A DNA stretch of 64,000 nucleotides from Sistotremastrum niveocremeum HHB9708 (GCA_001630475.1 KV419417.1:424713-488712); one strand, 5' to 3'. Shown: positions 9,716 through 21,703, counted from the stretch's first letter. Notes: generated by a model from the letters alone, not told the origin. Program-made: numbers and translations.

Positions 9716-11661
9716 GCCATCCTCCGGTTAATCATGCCTAATTATCACTATATATTCGCATTCGGAAGATATCTTCGTTCACATATAATCGTGCTCGCAG
9801 CACATTAATCTCTGCGTTACCCTACATCATATATTTATTCCTCTCATAAACTATTACCGTATAAATAGGCACCACTCCTAAGCTATGACCTTTTATCTAA
9901 GACTATTCCTCTTCCTTCTCTTCCTTTCTCGATATCTATTGCTATATTTTAGTCCTTTGCGATGTTATGACTGTAGTTCGATGGATCATGCACTCATCAC
10001 ATCGTTACGCCCTCGAGTTTATCCGTAACCATAAGCACTGTTGAATCTTCCAAATATTCGCAGATACTTCACCATGTGTCACCCGTATACGGAAGAGTCC
10101 TCTCTCTGTCGTCGGCTCGAAGCCTCGACCTTTCCGAAGGTCATACAGGTTCCGAGTCAAAATCGAATGTCGAGATGAACCTTCCCAATCGTGATTTCTG
10201 ATGAACCATTTGAATGAACTTCGTGTGCCTTATTGTTCTCCTTATCGGGTTGTTTACAGTGATTGTTGAGAAACAGGACTTGTTAGGGCGGAGTTGGAAT
10301 TCCGATGTTGAACTCGAACACCCATCTGTTTTTCCAAACGCCCCTCAATGCGATTGGCCTCTTCTACAGCACTACAAAATCAAGTGACTGTATGAGCTCA
10401 CTTCTTGGACACGTACTAGTCTTTACTGACCTCCTTCGCTGTTGCAAAGCCTGGGATGCCCCTCGGACGATGCTTTACAGTGGCTCGGGCTGTAACGATT
10501 GCGGTGGCATAACCTTGGTCCTATCTACACTCGAGCGGATATACACAATGCATCTCTCCGAGCAGCTCAGGCGAGCCACTGGTTCTGGTACCTCTCAGTC
10601 ACAGTGAGTCCACAGTCTGGAGTCGCTCAGGACCGTACCGTACACACTTCGCAGACCTTCTTCGATGCTGGAAACCTCAGAGATGATCAAGCTTGGAGAG
10701 CTCATTCCTCCCAGGGCATGCTCCCACCTGTCCCGTTTGAAGGGCCTGTGCATCTTTCTGATCATGAACTGCAGACTCACGACCTTGATGCTTGCCGGCT
10801 TCTAGTGCAAGTCATGCTTCGCCTCCCAGTATATCCGCTTAGAAGTTGGATCACCTGGATGATACCTGGATGAATGAAACGCCCAGAATTCACACTGCTG
10901 CTGCTATTCCATCTCCATACTCGAAACACCTGGTCCTCCAAAAACTCCGAGACTCCAACTCGCCGTACCTCCGTTTTCGAGACATCACCGTGGGACTTCT
11001 TGTATGATGAGCTAAACGTCCTTCGCTGTCTTCAGTTTGCAAAGTTTTCCATTTGGACTCAGGATCGTCAGACTCCAAGTCAACAATGAACGTCAACTGA
11101 GCTTATAACCAAGGCAACGCCTCATACGACGCGTCATCCCAAAGAGGAAGTTCACGGGCTAAACAACCAACAACAACGCGTCTCGGAAAGCAAGGCGTCT
11201 ACCATTTCAAAGTCCGCTACCTTTCTCGAGGACGTCGTCCCCGTCGTACAGACAGGTCCGCTCTACTGCTACAGACGATGACAACGACAGTACATCCGGG
11301 ACGCTGTTTTGATACACAAGGGCAGCTTTCTGGGAGAGGAGAGGGCAAATCCAGCTGATCAAGCATGCCAAAGCAACCACGGAGACTCAAGCCGATGCCA
11401 CATTCTTGCTCTCCGTCGTATTGTTGTCGTCGATATAAAAACCACTTCGTTCTCCGCCATGCTCTTTTTTCTCTTTCTCCAGTACCAGGATCATCGCCCG
11501 GGCAGTACTCCTCTCCTTGCCTTGCGAACGTGTTACTCAGTTTTCTCGTTCTAGACCCCAATATCCCCCTCCCCGGCTCGTTCTAATCATTCACCTATCA
11601 ACAGCCAAGCTTCAAGCGCCCCAGTCAACGTCCGACAGCCTCTCTCGCTCAAGTTGCAAAG
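9716..11661. other. Intergenic, no gene seen
   Basis: About 1.9 kb. Short frames at 10305-10873 and 10890-11096 lack domain or splice support. A TATAAAA box at 11434-11440 probably serves the gene starting at 11662. Confidence 0.5.
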
Positions 11662-12114
11662 ATGCCTTCGAGCCCGGTTCTTCACGATCTTTTCAAATTC
11701 GACATCGATCTTCCCTCTCTGGATGGCGATAGGAACCTTCATGGCGCCAGTCCTATCTACTTCAACAGGCAAGCTCCTATGGAGGGCATATCTTTGTTAG
11801 ACCCTCAAAAACGCGTTGCTTCGGCTTCCCGGGTCTCCGCAGAGAAGGTCAATATGCCAGCCTCGTCGAAGTTGAAATGGGCTGACGCCATCGGTTCTTA
11901 TCACTACATTGAGGTCGCGGACCGTTCTCAAAGTCTTGAAACAATCGTCAAGCTCATCAAGGAGGAAGTTCAGCGCTATCTTATTGCGGCGGGAGCGGCC
12001 AAGGAATTGCTGGCCCAGTTAAGCTTGGTGGGCATGAGGCAGACTGGTCCCCGGGAATGGCAGGTAATGTTCAAGGTTCGTGCTCGTGTTTTCATCGGCT
12101 GTGCTGGTTACTAG
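11662..12114 (+). CDS. Uncharacterised 150-residue protein
   Basis: A single open frame of 150 residues with ordinary protein composition and a plausible helical segment (about residues 95-125). No signal peptide, membrane segment or recognised domain. The TATA-like box lies 222 bp upstream. Near the C-terminus a GTTCGTGC could be a donor, so the real C-terminus might lie in a further exon. I do not recognise the family. Confidence 0.5.
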   Translation: MPSSPVLHDLFKFDIDLPSLDGDRNLHGASPIYFNRQAPMEGISLLDPQKRVASASRVSAEKVNMPASSKLKWADAIGSYHYIEVADRSQSLETIVKLIKEEVQRYLIAAGAAKELLAQLSLVGMRQTGPREWQVMFKVRARVFIGCAGY

Positions 12115-12305
12115 TGTCGTTGCTGCTATATGCTATCTTGTCGCTTTTAAGATATTGTAATTTGCATGTATACTTAATTGATTCTTTATTCTAATACACT
12201 CGATCTTGCTATAAAATCATCTGTTCAACTCTCGTTTGGTTCAAGAAGCCCCGGAGGGTGCTATGACAATACACATGGAAAATAAGTGGGAGGACTGCGG
12301 AAAAT

Positions 12306-13987
12306 TCAGAACGCCTCAGCGTCCGATATGCTCGCGTACGGTATATTTGACATGCTTGTAAGATTCGAAGTGGGATGGGCAATATGGGAGGGATCAAAGC
12401 TTGATCGTTGCGGGGCGAGGGCGGTTGACAACGTCTCCTCAGCGTATTGGTCGGAGTAGTGTCTCAATGCATCGATGCTCGGTGCATGCGCTAGATCGTG
12501 TTGAGCGTGGTGATGTGGTGCGAAAGCAGGGAATGGTTGATAAGTGTCAGTGCTAGCCGATGCCGCTAACGACCCAAAGAAGGGCATCGCATCGTGGGCG
12601 GCCTGAATGTGCATAGCGAGTTCAGGCTCGAATGAGGACAGCGAAGGGTGGGGATACAGCTCTCGTTGTGCATGTTTTTGTGATTGCCGATTGCGTGGAG
12701 TAGAAACGCGTGAGCGATATGGATGGTAACGTTGAGCAGGGGTGGAGGGCCCAGGTATCGACTCTCTACCAGTGCTGAGATGAGGACTGGGCAAGTCACC
12801 GAATAGAGCCTCTGTGAATTGAGCAGTGCGTGGACTGGCGGTGATTGGAGCGCCGTCATCATAGAATGGAAGAGAGTAGCCTTCCGGAAGAATGATGGGG
12901 TCGAAAAGTGTAAAGCCGATACTATCGGCTGGTCCGCCAATATTGTCTATTGCCGGAATTTGGGCCGGTTGGGGGATGTCGTAGTTGGTGATATCAGGGT
13001 CGGCATTCTTCGAGGTGGAGGCGCTCTCTCTGTTAACATCACCCTTCCTCGTAGAGAGAGGTTTAAAGGTAAAGAGCGGCTTCGCGCTGTCCTTCCTGAT
13101 CAGGGAAGACTGAGCTTCGGTTTGCTGGTTGGAAGATGAGTGAGAAGTGGAGGATGGTTGGATTTGAACATTGGGGTCTGCATATATAATTCCGGGGATT
13201 TGCAGCTGAGGACAGAAGTCTCCAAGATTTCGCCGTGTCCAATACATGTTTGGTAGGTACATGCCACCGGGAGTTTGGAACATCTCATCTCGTGCGCGTT
13301 CGGTGACGAGGCTGAAGTTGGGCCACCAAATCCCAGGCGCGACGTTTTGGATATCATGGAGGACAAGATCCTCTAACCGAAAGGGAGCAACAGAATTGAA
13401 ACCCGGATGCTGTCGAAGTTGTAGACTCTAGGATATCCAGGCTTCAGTGAAGCTGTGACTATATCGGCGATACGCTCACGTCAAAGAGGTCTCTTGCATG
13501 TCTCCACACCTGATAGACGAGATGAAGGCGCAGAACACCGAAACCTTCAATCTCGACAGTATTGAGAGGGTTATCTTCCGCGCCAGGCCACTATGCATTG
13601 TCAGGATGTGATCGTGCACCTCGAAGGAGAACGCACATCAAATTTGAGCGTAAATTTTGAGCCACGAATGAACAGATCCGTTGCTTTGTTCAGCCTTGGG
13701 TCATATAACTTGTGATTGCCGTGGACGAGTTGCATTCCATATTGACCCTCATGTTCCACAAGACGAACACCGGTGGCTTTCCCTCCTCCTCCTTCCTCGC
13801 ATTGGAAATTCCTGAATTCCAAGAAGTCATGTCTCTGGGTTTCTATAAACCGGGTATGAGACACTCCTCGGCTTCTGCAGAGTGCCCTCTGACGAGCTCT
13901 GACTCTCTGACGGTATTCATTCGTGATCAAGAATTCAAGTTTGCCGAGGCGGCTTGTCGGGGTACCAGGATCAGGCCGTTCGAGCAT
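12306..13987 (-). CDS. Uncharacterised fungal protein, Ser/Pro-rich C-terminal half
   Basis: Three exons (13987-13637, 13590-13480, 13427-12306) join in frame to 527 residues. The first about 210 residues are a folded-looking basic region with Arg-rich helices (YRQRVRARQRALCR), an aromatic core and a WW-containing segment. The rest is Ser/Pro/Thr/His-rich and probably disordered. No signal peptide or membrane helix. The N-terminal part has the look of a lineage-specific basidiomycete domain, but I cannot name it. Confidence 0.65.
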
Positions 13988-15302
13988 TGCGGAAGGAAGG
14001 GATAATTGGTTACGATGTATCTCGAGTACGAACAGGTTTGAAGAAGGGAAATGATGGGTAGTAGGAGAGTCGTAGATGGGAGAGGCTCGAATCCAGTTAT
14101 AAAAGAGTCAACCGTGGCACTAGTATTGTTCGACAACGAGAGTCAGCGTGGCTACCCTTGGACCCACTACTGTGATGTGGCCTCGTGCTCCTTTGTTACC
14201 AAACTTACCATAATTGGTCCACTCTAGAACCAGTGGACGGTAGTCCGAAGAGCCGTCCAAAAAATTGCGTAGGATAATACTCAGCAACTAGCATGGGTCT
14301 AGCATAGGACCCGAGTGGACGCAATTTTGTGTCCGTTTTTCGGCTTTCTTCATCAACGACATCGTTGACAGCGTGAGGAAATGCAAGGAAATAATGTCAT
14401 GAGTTGTTTCAGATCATTTCATACTCCGCTATCGAGCTGCCCGACGGCCATGATGCTGACCAAGATGGCTCTGCTTGTGAACAGCTCAGCTTAGTTCACC
14501 GCAATCCGGATTTTTATTTTCTCAGTGCGATATACTCCTTGGCGAAGTCAAAGCTGTATCCCACGCAACACGGACCCACAGGCCCTGACTTGCCTCTGAA
14601 ACAAGCTTCGATGGGCAATCACGGACGAGGATCAGTGGATCAGTATCATCCACAATGGATCGACTTGAATCCTACAATCACGGCTGGCTGTGCTGCTCCT
14701 GATATCGGTTGTACCGTACCGGGGCGCGGGTACATCAATTTCAAAAAGCGCAGCTAAATTCTCCAATGCACGCCTTTCTCTCGTTGAACTCGAATTCTGC
14801 TCTCGCGTCTACCAACACTAGGTACTGTGTCAACCTTGCAATTTATTGCAGTGCTGGCTTGAGTCCTTCAGTCGAGAGTATGGATCATCCTGGGCTGACT
14901 TGGGTCTGCATACTTGTGCGCTAGGACTAGGCTGTCTCGAATTTCACGGTTTCGGCTACGGTCATCAGGTGAAACGGCTCGGTATGAAGGTATCAATCCC
15001 AACTGTCAGGTTCAAACTGCCTTGCTATAGCAACAAAGCCGGGTATCTCCAAAGTTTTTGACTTACTACGGCGTGTATGGCACAGGGTTCTTGTTCTTCA
15101 GCCACTCCTGCAGGTTTTGGCGTCAAATTGTCCGCGACGTACGCGTAGTGTACGCGCTCGCACGGGCTAATACCTAGCCATTCCTATCAACCTGAACAGC
15201 GTCGGCCAGGGACATCTTGCATGACAGTTTTGCCTAGTCAATACTCGAGAGGTGAGACATGGGCAGACGCAAACGCTTTGAAAAGCTCTGTGGCATCATG
15301 GG
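13988..15302. other. Intergenic, no supported gene
   Basis: About 1.3 kb. A 117-codon frame at 14404-14757 has Cys/Pro-rich composition at its end but no domain, signal peptide or homologue that I recognise, so I do not call it. Confidence 0.45.
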
Positions 15303-15309
15303 TATAAAA
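15303..15309 (+). promoter_or_regulatory. TATA box of second GCPGCPPGGP peptide gene
   Basis: TATAAAA 109 bp before the ATG, matching the spacing in copy 1. Confidence 0.6.
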
Positions 15310-15411
15310 TTCTGGGCATTTCGAGTCAAACCTCATCATCCAACAACTCCCACTTGAGTCTCAAGTCCTCTCAGATTCAAACTTCTCATCTATTTTTATA
15401 TATTCTGAACT

Positions 15412-15585
15412 ATGCAATTCCTCAGCATCCTCTTCATTGCTATCGCTTTCCAACTCGTGGCATCTGCGCCAGCAGTCCCATCCCCCTTCGATAACGTCGA
15501 ATCAACAACATCCACAACCTCCACGACTACTGAGACTCCTATCCAAACTCGTGGCTGCCCCGGCTGCCCCCCGGGTGGACCTTAA
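15412..15585 (+). CDS. Secreted mini-protein ending GCPGCPPGGP (copy 2)
   Basis: The frame encodes 57 residues: MQFL start, hydrophobic signal peptide ending VASA near residue 19, a Ser/Thr-rich spacer, then QTR and GCPGCPPGGP. The first four residues, the VASAP signal-cleavage region and the last eleven residues match copy 1, while the spacer has diverged completely. That pattern indicates selection on the leader and the C-terminal core. The two Cys in a CPGC arrangement could form a small disulphide or be modified. The class (defence, signalling or modified peptide) is unknown. Confidence 0.82.
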   Translation: MQFLSILFIAIAFQLVASAPAVPSPFDNVESTTSTTSTTTETPIQTRGCPGCPPGGP

Positions 15586-15588
15586 ACG

Positions 15589-15634
15589 GTCAGTCTTTAC
15601 CCTTGATTTGGAACTTGATCTAACATCACAATAG
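15589..15634 (+). other. Probable 3'-UTR intron of peptide gene copy 2
   Basis: GTCAGT donor three bases after the stop codon and CACAATAG acceptor, 46 bp, at the same place as in copy 1. Confidence 0.5.
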
Positions 15635-16133
15635 ATTGGATGACACGAGAGCCAGTTATATATATATGTACGACCCGTATTTCCGGCCTAATACTATCGA
15701 GGTCCAATTAGGGCACCAATCATCCGTCCTCTATCCTGCCATATCCTTTCTACCTCTTCATCATTGCATATATTTATATATCATTATCTACATTATAGGC
15801 TCTCGTTCACGCACTTGTACGCATCGGTCTTGCTCTCCTTCATGTCCACCCAACCTTATCGTAGCATGGTTGCCTTACATAGCATAGTGTCCGGCTGTAA
15901 TGCTGTCTTTATCGCTCGAAATCGAGACCTAATTCACCTTCCCTTAAAATCTTCGAATTCTTCCTAATTAAGTCGATGAGACTGCAACGAGAACTGAATC
16001 TTTGAATATTTTTAAGTGCAGAAGAGTGCAGAGCTAGAGCTTAGCTATAGGCGCCAGACGAGCGTCTACCGCTCTGTTTTCGTACGACTGGCAGCGCTGG
16101 CATAACTCACGAGCACATAACTCAACTTGAGAC
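15635..16133. other. Intergenic, no gene seen
   Basis: 3' region of the peptide gene and promoter of OGG1; AT-rich. Confidence 0.5.
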
Positions 16134-17556
16134 ATGACAAGCATCTTAGCTCCTCCTGGATTCCGCTCACTGTCTATCCCATTATCCCAATTGTCTCTAG
16201 CGACAGTCCTGAAATGTGGCCAGTCATTTCGTTGGCACATATTCGCTCTCCCGAATGAGACGACAGATCCACAATACCCAACTCATGAATACCGACTCGC
16301 ACTTCATGACCGTGTCATATGTCTCCAACAAGCCCCAGACAGGCTTTTCTATCGCTCAGAGCTCTCAGAACGCGTTGCAGAACGCGACTTTGAACTTCGA
16401 CAGGAGGAGACGCTGGTGTGGCTTCGAGATTATTTTCAGCTTGATGTGGACCTCTTGAATCTTTATGATGAATGGTCTCATAAAGATGAGGTTTTCAAAA
16501 GTTTGAGACATCGTTTCGAAGGCATCAGGATGTTGAGGCAAGACCCTTGGGAAAACTTGATATCGTCGGTCCTACTTCTTAGTAACGTCCTGGACCTATC
16601 TCATCTCGCTCAACACAGATTCATATGCTCGTCGAACAACCATATTTCGCGCATATCAAAAATGGTCCAAAACCTCTGCACCCATTTCTCCTCGCCAACT
16701 CTGTCCATGGCTTCTCCCTCAACCCCTGAATCAACAATATACTATCCATTTCCTCCGCCTTCAGCTCTTGCAGATCCAAGCGTCGCTGAAAAATTGCGAT
16801 CGCTCGGCTTCGGATATCGAGCCAATTTCATTCAGAAAACAGCCCAGATGCTGTTAGAGCAAACCGGATCAGATCAAGCTGCCATTAAATTCCTGTACGA
16901 GTTACGGTCTCGTCCGACAGACGAAGCTCGGGAGGAACTGATAAAATTCATGGGAGTTGGGAGAAAAGTGGCAGATTGCGTTCTCCTCATGAGCATCGAT
17001 AAGGTATATCCACCCGTTTCATCCCACCGCGAACCCTACTGATGAATAACTTCATGCCTAGAGAGAAGTAGTCCCCGTCGACACCCACGTTCACCAAATC
17101 GCGGTCAAACACTACAAATTCCGAGGTTCACCAACAAAAACCGCCATGTCACCCAAATTATACGACGAACTTCAGTCAAAAATGTCCAAGATCTGGGGCC
17201 CTTGGGCGGGCTGGGCCCACTCCGTATTATTCACCGCCGATCTCAAGTCGTTCTCGACCTATGGCCTTCCCACTCCATCCCCGTCACCTGAAAAACCTCG
17301 CCCTTCGAGAGCCGTATCGGATACTCAACTGTTGACGACGCCGACGAAGAATGGCAAGCGCAAACGAAAGGATGAAGGAGCCCCGTCTACGTTCCTACAG
17401 GAAGCTAAGACGGAAATTCTCTCAGAAGCCATTGCAGAGCTTGAGCTAAAGGCCCCCATGAGCGACGTCGCATCAGAAGACCTCTCTATGAACAGTCTTG
17501 CGGAGCGCGTCAAAAGACGAAAGCGCACCCCGTTGCAAAGGACGCAGACGCGATGA
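16134..17556 (+). CDS. OGG1: 8-oxoguanine DNA glycosylase/AP lyase
   Basis: Bifunctional base-excision-repair enzyme that removes 8-oxoguanine paired with cytosine and nicks the abasic site, in nucleus and mitochondria. Three exons (16134-16564, 16619-17003, 17062-17556) give 436 residues. Seen: CGQSFRWH near the N-terminus, the FICSSNNHI motif restored only when the 54-bp intron is removed, the helix-hairpin-helix GVGRKVADC with the Schiff-base lysine at about 260, and VPVDTH with the catalytic Asp at about 279 (spacing of 19 as in human K249/D268). The C-terminal about 80 residues are a basic Lys/Arg-rich tail that may act as a nuclear signal. It is convergent with UFD1. Confidence 0.95.
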
Positions 17557-17724
17557 AAGATATCGCAAGAGTCCTTGTTTTGTACAATTCTAGAACCAGT
17601 GGGCAATAACTTATTCAACATATAGTATAATTGTGAAAGCTATGATCGATGCAGCACGCTCTGATAATGGAAAATATGTGGGAAAAGGAATCACTAAGCG
17701 GAACAAAGTCTACCAACGAAACTC

Positions 17725-19463
17725 TCAATCGCTATCAATCATAATGACATCGTCATCGTCCACACCCCAATCAGGTGTAGGACTTCGCTCTCGAGCTTTC
17801 TGCTTCCCTTTACTGGGTGGCTTCGCCGCGCCTCGCGGTGCATTGGAATTACTGAGTGAATGTCCTTTGCCCCAATCGTGTTCGGGTTTCGGAGGGGCTG
17901 GTGCGGGTGCGGGTGCGGGTGCGGGTTGGGGTGCTGGAGTTGATCGATTTGAACGTGATCTAGATGAAGGACCAGTCAAAGTGTTCCCACTTCCAGTGAA
18001 CGCCGGTCGCGACTGGGGTTCCTCGGCCTCTGGGGACTTGGGAGCTTCCGGTGTAGGTACGTGCGGAACGACATTGTAGCCAAAGAAGAGTTTACCGAAG
18101 GGAAGATTCAGAGGCGCAGGCGCTTTGGCATCCGTCTGTAATGTCTCATTGGATATGATATGAGGTCTGCAAAAAGGCGGGGTTATCGGTGACCTGTACC
18201 AATGAAGGTATTATGATGACGCACCCAGTTCGATAGATCTTGGAGTTCGTCTGTTGATCTTCGATCTTCCGGACACTCACTCCTTTCCCTTTGGTCTTTC
18301 TACCCGTCAGGCTTTCACCCTTGCCCTTGAAAGCTTCCCAATCCTGTCCATTCTTGCTTACTCCGCCGCCTCCCGACGTTCCGGCAAACGCGCCAGACAG
18401 TGCCGACCCTGGCCGCGATGACCCAGGTGTTGAACCGTTAACGTCAATGTTCAGCTTCGAAGCCATGGTCGGGGGAGGCGCGGGAGCCGGTCGTTTGGGT
18501 TCAACATATCCTTTTGGCGCGGCGAAATCGACTGACAGGTCGACCTCGAATATACTGATGCCGGGGCCAGCAGGTTGGATTTCCATGATAAGAATAGAGA
18601 AAGTGATCGAGTTATAAGATATTTCGATGATATCGCCTTGTGTTAAAGCAGTGAAATTACGTAGAGCTTGTTCCAGCCTGATTGCATATAAGAAAACGCG
18701 AGAATGCGACCTTGAAAGAGGGCTTACACGGCTTTGGGGTCGGACACTTCGAGAAAATCGACTGTCTGAGGCTGCAGTTTGACGAGTTTGCCTTTCGGCA
18801 GTTGGGCGCCTGTTATTCGGATAGGATCTCCTTCATTTAATCGCAGTGTCTTCATCATCTGAATGGCAACATTGGTCACAGGGTTCGCACAGCCAGCACT
18901 TTGCCACGCACCCAATATGGAAGATGAACGACACCCTCTTCAGCGATGAATTCAAGCACACCGGCATGAGTCGAGGCGGCAGGATTGGAAGGGTTGCGTA
19001 ATTCGAACATCCAAGGACTCTCGAGTTCAAGCTCGGCTAATCGGGTACAATCAGTTACAACTTCGGTGAGATTGGAAAAACCAATGCTCACTCAGAGAAG
19101 CAAGTGCTGAAGGGGGCATGATGACTGGGTAGATGCAACATGTCAGGAAGGCCGAAACATCGCAGAGACCGTGAAGACGCACTCTTGCCACCGTAGCTGA
19201 CGTTCAATCGTTCCTTGCCTGGCAACATCGCGACCGAATACGCTTTCAAGAATTCATCATATTGTCTTGGTTGACCTCTCCTAAACGGAGGACCTTGGAA
19301 GCCTCTGGGTAATGTCAGCCTAAAGATGAACTTCGACGTGAATGCAGACTCACTGGGCTAACTGGTTGAATAAACCGGCTGGACCAGCACCAAATGGATC
19401 TTGTCCACCAAACTGCAGAAGAATATTAGAAACAATATCCACATCATAAATGCTGCTCACCAT
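17725..19463 (-). CDS. UFD1: Ubiquitin fusion degradation protein 1 (Cdc48/p97 adaptor)
   Basis: With Npl4, Ufd1 recruits polyubiquitinated substrates to the Cdc48/p97 ATPase for extraction and proteasomal degradation. Multi-exon minus-strand gene. The UT3 double-psi-barrel region is clear: FLKAYSVAM, GGK, PPSALASL, GVLEFIAEEGVVHLPYW, then PQTVDFLEVSDPKAV, and the conserved segment FEVDLSVDFAAPKGYVEP. The tail (after 18580) is Pro/Ala-rich with a (PA)n run and ends in acidic VDDDDVIMIDSD. The best start is the ATG at 19463, immediately followed by a GTGAGC intron, so exon 1 contributes only the start codon before MFGGQDPFG; this first exon is less certain. Confidence 0.92.
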
Positions 19464-19687
19464 CTTCTGAAAGGTCGTGTAATGAGGTCTAAGGGAGATG
19501 TGCGTCAGCGCGTACCGGACTTTGAAATAGTCTTGCGAAAGAGAAACGCGTCTCTATTACGTAAGGCGTAGCTTTTCCAAGAATGTCTGCCCAACCTTCA
19601 AGCCATGCGTCTGGTAACCCCTCTGGGTCAAATAAGTCGTTTAATGACAGGGTATAGCTTCTGTCATGCCTCTAATTCTTCAACTAA

Positions 19688-21703
19688 ATGCCTCGAACGC
19701 AGGGAAAACCAATCGAAGTGCGACTGTCTAATTTGACCGCGGCGAAGGGTACGTGCCTGCAGGTGAAAATATTGGCGTGCACTGATCTTCGGTTGTATAG
19801 CTATCAGCGATGCAGTCAGAACGTCTTTGGGACCCAAGGGAATGGACAAGATGGTGTGTTTCTCGATGGGACGTCGCGAGCTTCCCTGAGGCTTAAAACT
19901 AGATCCAAACGTCGCAAGGCGAGGTTATCATCACCAATGACGGTGCAACTATCCTTCGAAATATCCAGGCCATGCACCCCGCTGCTAAAATGGTTTGTCT
20001 TGCAAAATTCACGATCGGCATAGTCTGACAAGAGCGTAGTTAGTCGATTTGTCTGCGGCCCAAGATGTTGAAGCTGGCGATGGAACGACGAGTGTGGTGG
20101 TCCTTGCAGGGAGCTTTTTGGGTGCAGCTGAGAAGATGCTTTCCAAAGGTGCGCACGCTATGAATTCCAAGTCTGCCATCATCTGACCTGTGGGAATAGG
20201 GATGCATCCTACAATCATCGCCGAGTCTTTCTTGAAAGGGTCTGCCAAAGCCGTGGAGTTTTTGAACGAGATTTCAACGCCAGTCGATCTCGATGATAAG
20301 ACAAGCTTGCTACGGGCAGCAAGCACCTCTTTGAACTCCAAGGTAAAGTACAGAGTGGCTCGTCCCAGTGACTATTTTAAACATTCATTCAGATCGTGTC
20401 ACAATACTCATCTACCCTCTCCCCCATTGCTGTGTCCGCCGTCACCCGACTTGTCACCCCTACCTCCTCGAACGTCGACCTTAGAGACATCAGAATCGTC
20501 AAGAAGGTCGGCGGTACTATTGAAGATACCGAACTGGTTGACGGCGTCGTGTTGAACCAAAACGTAGTGGTTGGTGCCGGTGGCCCTACGCGCATTGAGA
20601 AGGCGAAGATCGCCATAATCCAATTCCAGCTCAGCGCTCCTAAGCCTGACGTGAGCCTTTCCGCTTGATAAAACTTGTTTTGTGTATTAATTGTTTTCAG
20701 ATGGATAACACAATCGTTGTAAATGACTACCGACAAATGGATAAAATCTTCAAGGAAGAGCGTCAGTATCTTCTTAACATGACGAAGAAGATCAAGAAAA
20801 CCGGCTGCAACGTGCTTCTCATCCAAAAATCCATCCTTCGTGACGCCGTTAACGAAATTTCCCTGCACTTCCTCTCAAAGCTCAAGATCCTCGTTGTCAA
20901 AGACGTTGAACGCGACGAGATTGAGTTCCTCTCGAAGAGTCTCGGGTGCAAACCCATCGCCGATATTGAGGCGTTCACGGAGGATAAGCTTGGGCAAGCT
21001 GATCTTGTGGATGAAGATAGCAATTCCGGCGTCCGTGTTGTTCGCATCACTGGTATCAAGAATCGCGGGAGGACTGTCAGTATTCTGGCCATGGGTTCTA
21101 ACTCCCTCGTGCTGGAAGAATGTGAACGCAGTCTTCACGACGCACTTTGCGTGGTGCGCTGTCTTGTAAAGAAGCGGTGAGTATCTGTTGTCGAAATATC
21201 CAGTAATCATTCACTGAGCAAATTTCACTGCCAGTGCTCTCATTGCAGGAGGAGGAGCACCCGAAATTCACGTGTCACGGCAACTTGCCCAATATGCTCA
21301 ATCGCTCAAAGGAATGGAAGCATACTGCCTACAAGCCTATGCCGATGCATTCGAAGTCATCCCCACAACATTAGCAGAAAACGCTGGTCTTAACCCTATC
21401 GCTATTGTGACCGAATTGCGTAACCGACATGCATTGGGGGAGAAGAACGCTGGTATCAATGTTCGAAAGGTAGGCTTATTTGCTTTCTGGCTCATTGAGC
21501 TTTGGGGCTGACTGCGTGGCTTAGGGTCTTATTTCAAACATCTTGGAGGAGGAAGTCGTGCAACCGCTTCTGGTATCAACCAGTGCTGTTGAGCTCGCGA
21601 CAGAGACTGTTTGTCTGTTATTGAAGATCGATGACTGTGAGTACCATAATGAGAACTAAGTGTCTCGATATTGACCTTCTCCCTAGACGTCATGGCACGA
21701 TAA
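19688..21703 (+). CDS. CCT4: T-complex protein 1 subunit delta (CCT4)
   Basis: Subunit of the cytosolic chaperonin TRiC/CCT, which folds actin, tubulin and other proteins. Ten exons join in one frame: 19688-19748, 19801-19853, 19901-19992, 20040-20148, 20200-20342, 20393-20650, 20701-21176, 21235-21469, 21525-21636, 21687-21703. Diagnostic motifs: [35 protein letters not shown] (ATP site), [18 protein letters not shown] typical of the delta subunit, [27 protein letters not shown], and LLKIDDYVMAR at the end. All introns are about 47-58 bp. It is divergent from UFD1 over 224 bp. Confidence 0.96.

Noticed and set aside
10305-11096. Possible F-box-like fragments (LLRCCKAWDAPR, LLRCWKP)
   Set aside because: Short, in different frames, no start or continuous exon chain; could be a decayed gene but not supportable.
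14404-14757. 117-codon frame with Cys-Pro-rich end near the peptide genes
   Set aside because: Tempting as a tailoring gene for the peptides, but no domain, signal peptide or splice evidence.
9498-15585. Calling the GCPGCPPGGP genes mating pheromone precursors
   Set aside because: Basidiomycete mating pheromones end in a CaaX prenylation motif and lack a signal peptide; these have a signal peptide and end in GGP.
20389-21210. Long minus-strand frames across CCT4
   Set aside because: Antisense shadows of the CCT4 exons, which show full chaperonin motifs on the plus strand.
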